49,092 bases of DNA from a virus: the IMG/VR virus record IMGVR_UViG_3300028025_001202, positions 1-49,092 of that record; one strand, written 5' to 3'. The translations under genes were made by a program, and so were the position numbers. Below are positions 25,853 through 33,310 of this stretch, piece by piece. The notes beneath the pieces were generated by a model, which was not told the DNA's origin, made no database searches, and was given only the letters and a program-made list of their open reading frames with translations. Each line of letters starts with the position of its first letter. The stretch's first letter is position 1.

Positions 25853-26749
25853 TTACTTAATCCACTTAGATTGGCCTCTCATGCTCATTAGCAAGCGACC
25901 TGGGTGTAAATTACTTAATCTAATCTTTGTGTTTCTCCAGTTGGAAACCTTTTCTTTGCGAGCTCTGTTAATAACATACTCAGGCTGATTTGCCTTAGTA
26001 TTTAAAATAGCCCACTTAATATATGAGTAGATATACTCTTCTGCTAACTTATTGATAACAATTTGATTGTCGTCACCTGGATACAACCCGTCAGAAATAT
26101 ATTCTAATACCACAGAGCGATTAAACATGCCTGAGCTAAAGTTAATAACTCCGGCTGCTTTATCTACTCTAAATGTTGGGTTAACGTTTGCTACCTCGGT
26201 GTTTAATCCATAAGCAGCACCGAATCCCCAAGTGAAATACCAAAGACCATCTACATACCAACCCCACTGATTATTGAATGGACATAACATATAGTTCTCA
26301 CCATCAATACGGGATAAGTCTAATTTAGATGTTCCTTGTAATGCATTGCCTTGATCATCAAATAAGATTTGATATTCATCATCCTGCAAGAATTCAATAG
26401 ATGAATTAGCTTGAGGATTCTCAGTCATTGGGTACAAATTACCACCCCAAAATAAAGATACACGAACATAGTTTACGTAATCTGGAGGCAAGATAAATTT
26501 AAGGTCATGCCCAACTTCTAGCTGTAAAGCATTAATCTGGCGATTACCATCATAGTTTAATTCCTGTACCGCTCTTTTGGCGTGGAATAAAACTTTATAT
26601 CTATTGATATTATTTAATAAATCTCCATCGTCTGTATACATCAAGATGAAGTTGTTTACAACATCACCTAATGTTACATTCTGATACGTGCCCCAATTGG
26701 CATCGGTAGGGGAGACCCCATCATTGGTATAATATTTTTCCTGATTCAT
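25853..26749 (-). CDS. Head-tail adaptor / neck protein
   Basis: 298 residues with no signal or membrane segment. LPPDYVNYVRVSLFW and aromatic strands in the middle suggest a neck ring or tail-tube component, and the C-terminal third is helical (EEYIYSYIKWAILNTKANQP) and basic. It lies between the 230-residue adaptor and the P22 gp10-like gene, the place held by tail tubular or connector proteins in crAss-like phages. It abuts the stabilisation gene and its start overlaps the upstream stop. Role inferred from context. Confidence 0.7.
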   Translation of the reverse strand: MNQEKYYTNDGVSPTDANWGTYQNVTLGDVVNNFILMYTDDGDLLNNINRYKVLFHAKRAVQELNYDGNRQINALQLEVGHDLKFILPPDYVNYVRVSLFWGGNLYPMTENPQANSSIEFLQDDEYQILFDDQGNALQGTSKLDLSRIDGENYMLCPFNNQWGWYVDGLWYFTWGFGAAYGLNTEVANVNPTFRVDKAAGVINFSSGMFNRSVVLEYISDGLYPGDDNQIVINKLAEEYIYSYIKWAILNTKANQPEYVINRARKEKVSNWRNTKIRLSNLHPGRLLMSMRGQSKWIK

Positions 26750-27441
26750 TATTGTTGTTTTTGATCAGTGTACGTTTCTTCTGCTTTAGCTGCTTGAACT
26801 ACATCAGCTTCTCTAATACTTACTCCTGCATATTGGCAAATCTTAACCACCAACTTAGGGAAATCAGATATAGCTAATTCAAAATCTTGGTAGTCATTTG
26901 CTGATTGGTTAAATAAAGGACTACCGTTTACGACCGTATAAGTCCACTTAGGGTCAGCTGGGTAGCGAACATAGTAGATATTAATATCGTCTGTAATAGT
27001 AGTTGGGTATACAGTTATTTGATTGCCCTGCATAACGTATGTAGGATATGTTTCTGTAGGTGCCGTTAAATTGGAATTAAGCAAATAATGTAACTTCTCT
27101 TGATTAACGTGAGTAACCTCTTTGCCATTATAGTACAGTACGTTTAATAAGAAAAAGTTTTCAGGCAAGTCAAATTTATCATCTGTGTTATTATAAACCA
27201 AGTCTGTGTTCTTAGAAAAGAAATCAATAGTTTGGTCTATTTGCTTAGTGATATCTGAGTATCCACTAGTTTCCATGCCCTTCATGTCCTTTATTTTGGA
27301 CTGCTGAAAGTCAAAGAAGTATTGCATGAACAATTCTAACTGAGCCTGCTTCGCAAAGCTGTTGAATTCTTCTGGAGTAATAAACCCATTATTATCCTTA
27401 TTGATAATATTTAGGACAGTATTTCGTACGGAATTTATCAT
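26749..27441 (-). CDS. Head-tail adaptor, gp4-like candidate
   Basis: 230 residues. The N-terminal half is helical (NTVLNIINKDNNGFITPEEF) and the centre is beta-rich (ITVYPTTITDDINIYYVRYP), a layout seen in ring-forming adaptors such as P22 gp4 relatives. The first helices contain DKDNNG-like acidic residues that resemble an EF-hand loop, but a functional calcium site is not certain. It overlaps the next gene by one base. A hairpin terminator and a promoter-like box lie just upstream of its start. Confidence 0.65.
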   Translation of the reverse strand: MINSVRNTVLNIINKDNNGFITPEEFNSFAKQAQLELFMQYFFDFQQSKIKDMKGMETSGYSDITKQIDQTIDFFSKNTDLVYNNTDDKFDLPENFFLLNVLYYNGKEVTHVNQEKLHYLLNSNLTAPTETYPTYVMQGNQITVYPTTITDDINIYYVRYPADPKWTYTVVNGSPLFNQSANDYQDFELAISDFPKLVVKICQYAGVSIREADVVQAAKAEETYTDQKQQ

Positions 27442-27446
27442 AATGA

Positions 27447-27454
27447 CAAAGATA
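27447..27454 (-). promoter_or_regulatory. Possible -7 promoter box before the adaptor genes
   Basis: On the minus strand this reads TATCTTTG, a match to TAnnTTTG. It follows the T-run of the hairpin terminator and is only five bases from the ATG at 27441, so a transcript from it would be nearly leaderless. I see no TTG at the right distance. It is listed because a similar box follows the other terminator in this operon. Confidence 0.25.
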
Positions 27455-27455
27455 A

Positions 27456-27483
27456 TAAAAAAAGGGCACTAGATGTGCCCTCT
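27456..27483 (-). terminator. Hairpin terminator, leftward
   Basis: GGGCAC (27464-27469) pairs with GTGCCC (27475-27480) around a five-base loop. On the minus strand the stem is followed by a run of seven or eight T. It lies directly downstream of the 248-residue gene, so it can end or attenuate head-gene transcripts before the neck genes. Confidence 0.8.
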
Positions 27484-27487
27484 TAAT

Positions 27488-28234
27488 TTAACGATATTTT
27501 TTAGATAGTAACTCGTAAATATCTAATCCATCATTACTTTGTAGCCAAGACACAAGTAGTTTCACTGGGTCTTCTCCAAATGGGACACCCATTAACTTGT
27601 TTTTATTGTCAGGCAGGTTAAAGAAGATGTCACGTTTCTTATTCTTTAATACAAACGTTCCATCTTGAAATGCTTTAGCTGCAATATCATTCAGCTTAAG
27701 CTCAGGATCATTTAACATATTCATGAAATCATAAGGATGATTACGTGCATATAAAATTAAATCACGTCTTAATTCCTCTGTAGTTAAACGATCAACACGT
27801 GCACCTAATAACACACGTCCTAATGCATCTGCAGTATTGATATCTAAATCACGTGCAGCAAGTTGTGCATCCAATTGAGAGTACATAACTTCAATCTGAT
27901 TGTTTGCATCTCTTTGAGTATCAACCTCTTCGAATAACACACCATTGTCTGGGTGGAATTCTAAAAATTGTTGTAATACTTGATTGTACTTATTAACAGC
28001 TAATAAACCATCTTCAAAGATGATTGGCTCTAAAATGAAGTTACCATCTTGTTCGTCTTCAAATGGAGACTTTTGGTTAACTGCATAACGCAATGCACGG
28101 TTAAGACCTTTAGTTGTATCGAAGTACAATAAAGATTTGTTTCTAGTATTTCTACTAGCAAGCATAAAGCTGATAGGGAATGTTTTTCTTTTAAGGACAT
28201 AGACCTTGTCCTTTAATTCTTTCTGAGTTGACAT
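27488..28234 (-). CDS. Conserved-looking protein after the capsid gene, virion or assembly role
   Basis: 248 residues, soluble, mixed alpha/beta. It starts MSTQKELKDKVYVLKRKTFP and has an acidic, Asp/Asn-rich middle (DTQRDANNQIEVMY). I do not recognise a family. It has its own unit: a TAATTTTG promoter box 24 bases before the ATG and a hairpin terminator right after the stop. The position next to the capsid gene suggests a head protein such as a decoration or completion factor. That is an inference from context. Confidence 0.65.
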   Translation of the reverse strand: MSTQKELKDKVYVLKRKTFPISFMLASRNTRNKSLLYFDTTKGLNRALRYAVNQKSPFEDEQDGNFILEPIIFEDGLLAVNKYNQVLQQFLEFHPDNGVLFEEVDTQRDANNQIEVMYSQLDAQLAARDLDINTADALGRVLLGARVDRLTTEELRRDLILYARNHPYDFMNMLNDPELKLNDIAAKAFQDGTFVLKNKKRDIFFNLPDNKNKLMGVPFGEDPVKLLVSWLQSNDGLDIYELLSKKYR

Positions 28235-28257
28235 TATATTTGATTTTAAAATTTAAA

Positions 28258-28265
28258 CAAAATTA
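28258..28265 (-). promoter_or_regulatory. -7 promoter box for the gene at 27488-28234
   Basis: On the minus strand it reads TAATTTTG, a full match to TAnnTTTG, 23 bases upstream of the ATG at 28234. It follows the capsid terminator immediately. No clear TTG is seen 17-23 bases upstream because the terminator stem occupies that place. Confidence 0.4.
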
Positions 28266-28270
28266 AATAA

Positions 28271-28290
28271 GGGGAGACCGAAGCCTCCCC
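28271..28290 (-). terminator. Capsid gene terminator with TTCG loop
   Basis: On the minus strand GGGGAG pairs with CTCCCC, extended by a G-T and a C-G pair around a TTCG tetraloop, followed by TTATTT. It begins ten bases after the capsid stop codon. UUCG-capped stems are unusually stable, so this should end most capsid transcripts. Confidence 0.8.
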
Positions 28291-28299
28291 CTAAGTTTA

Positions 28300-29715
28300 C
28301 TAGTTCTCGAACAAGAAGAAGTTGTTCGCACCAAGAGTACATAAAGCACGCTCAGATAAGAAGTTAACCTCCATTGCATCTAAAGAACTTGTTTGAGCAC
28401 CACCAGCAGAACCAGTGATCCAAGTTTTGTAACGACGATCTTCAGTTTCAGAAGCACGGTAACGTACGTGTAAGAACGGACGCTTTGCATTCTTTCCTAA
28501 GATTTGATCGTATACGTTAGTAGAACCTGCAGGTACCAAGATACCGTTGATAGCTCCACCTACGATTCCACCACGAGTAGTTGCATCGTTTAAGTATTTC
28601 CAATCAGTCTTGTAGAAATCGTATCCACGCTTAAAGCCTGTGAAACCTAAGTTTAACGCCATTTGCTCGCTGTTATCGAACAAACCGTAAGAAGTACCAC
28701 CTGAACCATAAGAGTTTTGAGATGCCAACATATCGTCGATATCGAAACCAAACTTACGGTTTAAGAAGATAACGTTCTCTTGGATTGCTCCTTGCTTGTC
28801 AAGACGTTGGATGATAGAATCGAAGTCAGACAAAGTAGTTGGGTTACCACCTGCCCAAACGTTTCCACGCTCTGCAACTGCATTGAATAAACCTTGAGTA
28901 CCAGCAGCACCAGGTTGTACTTGAGAAGAAGCAACAGTTAAGTAAGTAGCAGCAGCTGAACCAGCTTCTGCAGGAACACCTTCAACCATTGACATCTCTA
29001 AGTAATCTTCGAAACGTAAACGAGTCTCGTGCTCAGATTTGATGTACCATAAGTAACCAGTAGCACCATTCTCAGAAGTTACTTCAACCCATCCGATTTG
29101 AGCCATATCAGAACCAGACACACTGTACTTGTCTTTGATGATGATTGGCTTGTTCTCGAAGAATAAGTCTTGAGACTCTAAAGAACCTTCCATTCCTAAT
29201 GAACCCTTAGTGAATTCAGAACCGTAAACGAAAGCAGTAGAAGCAGTATCTACAGCGATTGATTGTCCTGAAGCAGCATAGTAAGCCACAGTGAAAGTGT
29301 TAGCAGCTGTATCTACTGCAGTAATAACCGCTTTGTCAGAAGCTGAACCAGCGTTTGCAGATAAGAATACAGTTTGGTTAACACGGAAGTTAACAGTTAC
29401 ATCTGCATCTTCAACAGTCCACACAGCTGTATCTTGTCCTGCAGCAGCTGCTGAAGTACAGTTTACATACTTAGTGTGTAAACGACCTTGCTCTGCCCAT
29501 TTGATTAAGTCAGAGTTAGAAGGTAATTCTGCACCTACCATACGTAAGAAAGATGCAATAGAACGATTACCATAACGCTCGAATTCAGCCTCGTAAGTAT
29601 CAGGTAGATACTGGTTTAAGAAGTCGAAGTTAGTAATGTAGTTTGTAGGCAATGTTGCCTTTACCGCTGAGGGCTCTAATTGAAAGCCCGGGGTAGCTTG
29701 AACTGATCCAGCCAT
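28300..29715 (-). CDS. Major capsid protein
   Basis: 471 residues, the size expected for an HK97-fold capsid protein of a crAss-like or related podovirus. The N-terminus (AGSVQATPGFQLEPSAVKAT) and the early LPDTYEAEFERYGNRSIASF helix resemble crAss-like capsid proteins. A Thr/Ala-rich beta segment (about 85-170) may be an insertion domain. A conserved-looking C-terminal part includes RYRASETEDRRYKTWITGS. The codon choice is cleaner (more GC, strongly biased) than in the neighbours, as expected for a highly expressed gene. It follows the scaffold gene and has a dedicated terminator. Confidence 0.85.
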   Translation of the reverse strand: MAGSVQATPGFQLEPSAVKATLPTNYITNFDFLNQYLPDTYEAEFERYGNRSIASFLRMVGAELPSNSDLIKWAEQGRLHTKYVNCTSAAAAGQDTAVWTVEDADVTVNFRVNQTVFLSANAGSASDKAVITAVDTAANTFTVAYYAASGQSIAVDTASTAFVYGSEFTKGSLGMEGSLESQDLFFENKPIIIKDKYSVSGSDMAQIGWVEVTSENGATGYLWYIKSEHETRLRFEDYLEMSMVEGVPAEAGSAAATYLTVASSQVQPGAAGTQGLFNAVAERGNVWAGGNPTTLSDFDSIIQRLDKQGAIQENVIFLNRKFGFDIDDMLASQNSYGSGGTSYGLFDNSEQMALNLGFTGFKRGYDFYKTDWKYLNDATTRGGIVGGAINGILVPAGSTNVYDQILGKNAKRPFLHVRYRASETEDRRYKTWITGSAGGAQTSSLDAMEVNFLSERALCTLGANNFFLFEN

Positions 29716-29733
29716 TTGTTTGTTGTTTAGTTT

Positions 29734-30840
29734 TTAGTTTTTAAATGATTTAATCTTAAGTCTGTTACCGTGATCACTATCCATTGCTGTTACTTTAAAT
29801 CCACCTTTCTCGATGTTTTGCGGAGCATTTCTAATACTCATATCAATGTTTTTACTTTGTCGAGCACTGTCATCGATTGCATCGGCTTTTCCCATATCAT
29901 AGAAAAATTTAGCCATTGCATCTGGGTTCATTGCCGCAGCAATTGTTTTGTGATACTGTTTAGCATCCTTAATGTATCCATCTTCATTAACAAAATTGTT
30001 AAAGAATTTAGAAATGTCTGTTTGTTGAGCTTTCAGCTGCTCTGGAGTCCCCGGTTTATAAGAAATCTCTTTATCTCCAATCTTGAAATCAAAACCTTTG
30101 AATTCATCAGAGAATAAATCGTTTGTCTTATTAATAAAGTACTCCGATTTTTTAGCCTGCTCCTGCTGCATAGCAGAAGAAGAGCTGATATATTGCTTGT
30201 AAGATTCCAAAGCCTCTCTGTCCTCATCAGGAATAGTAGACTCCATCCTCGACTCAAGGGGAGCTTTGTATTTTTCCTTTTGTTCTTCAAAGTACTTTGA
30301 CGCCTTGCCAAGTTCTTTTTTAAGTGCTAATTTTTTGCGTTTGATTTCTTTCTCATCATCCTCATCTTCATCATAGCTAAATCTTGATTCGTACTCGAAT
30401 GCGATATCCTCATCATCAAAATCAGGATTAGTCTCACGCATATAATCAGCTAGAAGTCTTTCTGGTGTAACCTTAGAAAAATCTTGGTTAACACGGTAAA
30501 AGTCTTCTAAACCACGCCCTGTCTCTTTCTTAAATTTTAAGAAAGCATTAACATCTTCAGGTAGTAACTCCTGTTGAGGCTGTGGCTTTTCTGTAAACAA
30601 TTCATCCAAAGAGGTTACCTCCTTGTTGAATTTGGTTTTTAAATATGAAAGAACGTCGTTGTCGCCAAATTGTGGCTGACTTTCAATAACTTCCTGAGTT
30701 GCCTCGGTAGTTGCATTTAACTCTGCGGCCATCTCCTCTATAGGAGCGGTCTTTTCAGCGTGTTCGTCAAGCAATTGTTGCTCAACCTCTGCTACAGACT
30801 TCTCTTCGAAGTCCACTAGTTTTACTTGAATATTATCCAT
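29734..30840 (-). CDS. Scaffolding protein
   Basis: 368 residues, very rich in Glu, Asp and Lys and mostly helical, with an acidic run (FSYDEDEDDEKEIKRKK) near residues 150-170. It lies between portal and capsid genes, the usual place for a scaffold, and has no membrane or enzyme features. It would guide prohead assembly and leave before packaging. A TACTTTTG box precedes the ATG, so scaffold and capsid may be transcribed together. Confidence 0.75.
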   Translation of the reverse strand: MDNIQVKLVDFEEKSVAEVEQQLLDEHAEKTAPIEEMAAELNATTEATQEVIESQPQFGDNDVLSYLKTKFNKEVTSLDELFTEKPQPQQELLPEDVNAFLKFKKETGRGLEDFYRVNQDFSKVTPERLLADYMRETNPDFDDEDIAFEYESRFSYDEDEDDEKEIKRKKLALKKELGKASKYFEEQKEKYKAPLESRMESTIPDEDREALESYKQYISSSSAMQQEQAKKSEYFINKTNDLFSDEFKGFDFKIGDKEISYKPGTPEQLKAQQTDISKFFNNFVNEDGYIKDAKQYHKTIAAAMNPDAMAKFFYDMGKADAIDDSARQSKNIDMSIRNAPQNIEKGGFKVTAMDSDHGNRLKIKSFKN

Positions 30841-30859
30841 TTGATTTAATTTAGTTGCA

Positions 30860-30867
30860 CAAAAGTA
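30860..30867 (-). promoter_or_regulatory. -7 promoter box for scaffold and capsid genes
   Basis: On the minus strand it reads TACTTTTG, a full match to TAnnTTTG, 19 bases upstream of the scaffold ATG, in the short gap after the portal gene. A weak GTTTA lies about 20 bases further upstream in place of the TTG element. It would boost capsid expression over the upstream packaging genes. Confidence 0.45.
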
Positions 30868-30877
30868 GTAATAAAAT

Positions 30878-33310
30878 TTATCTTGGGTTAAACTCCTCTA
30901 AACTGAAGCCGTCTAACGAATCTTCTTGAGACTCAAAGTTCATTGCAGGTAGGTCTTTTTGACGTTGCTCAATTAACTTTGATTGCTGAGTAGCTTGGAG
31001 TTTTGTGCGATCATCCTTAGCTTTCTCTTTGTCCATATCTAGTTGCTTAATCTTCTCAACCTCCATACCTTTTAGTTGCATGTTGTAATTGAATTCAACC
31101 GACATTAATTGCTCTTTAATCTGAGCTTCAGCTTGCATTCTTTGTACATCCAACTGCATTTGGTTTTGAGCAATCATAGCTTTAGCTTGCGCCTCAGCTT
31201 GAATAGCTTGTAACTTAAATTGAGCGGCCGCTTGAGAAGATTGGATATTACCCTGAGTTTGCATTTGGATTTTTGCTTGCTCATTATCCATATCTTGCTT
31301 CTGCTTATTCTTACGTTTAAGTTTTAGCAATTCGTTGGCAATTTTAATATTCTTCATTTGACGGATATCAATAGCGTCCTCAAGCGTGATTTGATCACGT
31401 TGTAAAGCCATCTGAATATTCGCTTCTAGTTGACCTCTTTCTTCTTCGTCAGGAGCAACCTCAATAAATATACCAAAGTCATGTAAGTACAAGTCTTTAA
31501 TTTCTTCTAAAATAGCAACATTGTATTTACCAATTTGCATTGTAAACTCTTCTTTGAAATCAGAGTATTCTAATATATCCGCAACACGAAGAGACAACGC
31601 CTCCGATAGCCTGCGAGTAATAAATAAACTTCCCTCTAAGATGTGACGAGTTGCAGTATTTGAATTAAGTGCTGCAAGCTTTTGAACACCTACTAATGCA
31701 TCAGGGTTTGGAGTAGAAGCATCACGTGCTTCGTTCAATCCTGTTACATCACGGATCATGCTAAGGTACTGATTGTATGCATTAATCAATGCAGTAATCT
31801 TACCTTGGCCACTATTAGTATTGAGTTCTTGAATTGGAACACGGCCATGGTTTAAGTCACCATCAGTTGTCATGCTACGTCCAATAACACTACCCGTTTG
31901 GAAATACAAACGAAGAGCATCTTCTGGGTTGTAAGCACCACCTGTACCTAAGTCAACCTCATTAATACCATCAGCATCAATGAACACACCATCTGGTACA
32001 ACACGTTGAAGAACTTGTTGTAATTTAAGATGGGTCATTTGAATTAAGTCAGCAAAAGGAATCATACGACGAGTCAGTGACTCAACAATTCCTTTGTACA
32101 TTCTTGGTGCTACAGCTATATATTGTGGTAATGCATACTGAGAAGCAGATTTAGGGCGAACCATATTGCGAGCAAGCTCCCACTTAAGTAAATAAGGAGA
32201 TCCAGGTACCATAATACCTTCGTACCATACGTCAATTCTCTTCTCAATTCTCTCAAACCTTTCTTCAGTTCCTTCCGGAGGATTAAAGTTCTCATTTTTT
32301 TGGATTACACGAACTCCATTGTTCTCAAGATATTTCTTCTTGTAAACAAATGTCTTATCTGTTTTGTAGTTAAAATATAATAATGTAACCACATCCCTAT
32401 TAAAGATGTCGCTACGGTAAGGACGCATAATCCCATAATAATTGTACCACGCAGTTCCTAATTGCTGAATCTCTGCCAACTCCTCTTTTGTAATGTCTGG
32501 CTTAATCTTAATTAGTTCTGTGATTGGTACTTGCTTTACTTCTCCCCAATAGAAACAATCGTCAAATGTTGGGGACTCTGTGTAACTATATACAATGTTA
32601 GCGGGGTCAACATACTCCACACGAACTCCGGTTCCTGGAACAAATGAGTGCTTTACTACTCCTATGCCAATTGTTGTGATGTCGTAGTCGACCCTTTTAC
32701 GAACGTCTTGGTAATGATTTAAGTCTAAGATAGTATTGATTGCCTCTTCTTCAGCAATCTCAATAGCAGGCTTATACTTAAGCTGCATATATAAAGATAA
32801 CTCTTGTTCATTCTCAGGGATGTCTTGCTCAGGAATATTATAAGCATCAACACCTAACTGTTCTTTACCTATTTTTAAAACATCTTTTGCAATCATATCC
32901 CTCTCAACCATCTGTTGAAATCCAAATCGATTGTCCATTGACATTGCGTCTTGCGCATATGCTTTAACCTCAAATAAGCGATCGTGCATGCCATTAACAA
33001 CAATGTCAACAAACTTAGGGATAATTGGAACTGGAGTCCAATCAAGGTTAATGTGCGACATATCGCCATCAACTTCTAATTGGCTCTTATATTTAGCTAC
33101 CGGTTGTTCGCCTCTAGCATATAATCTAATGCGATGGAAATCAATCCATTGTGAATAATATCGGCAACTATTGCCTGTCTTTGCAAACCATTCGTATGAA
33201 ATGCTTTGCCCAATTCTTAAGCCATATTCCCAAGATGCCTTTTCCTGATCAGTTGCTAACTGTGAGGGGAATTGGGTATCTGGCATTAATATTCCAAGAG
33301 GTTTGTTCAT
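30878..33310 (-). CDS. Portal protein
   Basis: 810 residues, large as in crAss-like and podovirus portals. Segments DWTPVPIIPKFVDIVVNGM (about 90-108), YDITTIGIGVVKHSFVPGTG and RDVTGLNEARDASTPNPDAL match what I know of crAss-like portals. The last 150 residues are a Gln/Ala-rich helix (QAEAQAKAMIAQNQMQLDVQ), probably the barrel that extends into the head. It forms the ring through which DNA is packaged and ejected. Its ATG overlaps the terminase stop by four bases. Confidence 0.9.
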   Translation of the reverse strand: MNKPLGILMPDTQFPSQLATDQEKASWEYGLRIGQSISYEWFAKTGNSCRYYSQWIDFHRIRLYARGEQPVAKYKSQLEVDGDMSHINLDWTPVPIIPKFVDIVVNGMHDRLFEVKAYAQDAMSMDNRFGFQQMVERDMIAKDVLKIGKEQLGVDAYNIPEQDIPENEQELSLYMQLKYKPAIEIAEEEAINTILDLNHYQDVRKRVDYDITTIGIGVVKHSFVPGTGVRVEYVDPANIVYSYTESPTFDDCFYWGEVKQVPITELIKIKPDITKEELAEIQQLGTAWYNYYGIMRPYRSDIFNRDVVTLLYFNYKTDKTFVYKKKYLENNGVRVIQKNENFNPPEGTEERFERIEKRIDVWYEGIMVPGSPYLLKWELARNMVRPKSASQYALPQYIAVAPRMYKGIVESLTRRMIPFADLIQMTHLKLQQVLQRVVPDGVFIDADGINEVDLGTGGAYNPEDALRLYFQTGSVIGRSMTTDGDLNHGRVPIQELNTNSGQGKITALINAYNQYLSMIRDVTGLNEARDASTPNPDALVGVQKLAALNSNTATRHILEGSLFITRRLSEALSLRVADILEYSDFKEEFTMQIGKYNVAILEEIKDLYLHDFGIFIEVAPDEEERGQLEANIQMALQRDQITLEDAIDIRQMKNIKIANELLKLKRKNKQKQDMDNEQAKIQMQTQGNIQSSQAAAQFKLQAIQAEAQAKAMIAQNQMQLDVQRMQAEAQIKEQLMSVEFNYNMQLKGMEVEKIKQLDMDKEKAKDDRTKLQATQQSKLIEQRQKDLPAMNFESQEDSLDGFSLEEFNPR

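Noticed and set aside
29291-29575. 94-residue + strand frame inside the capsid gene
   Set aside because: It is antisense to a clear capsid coding region and is explained by that gene's codon bias.
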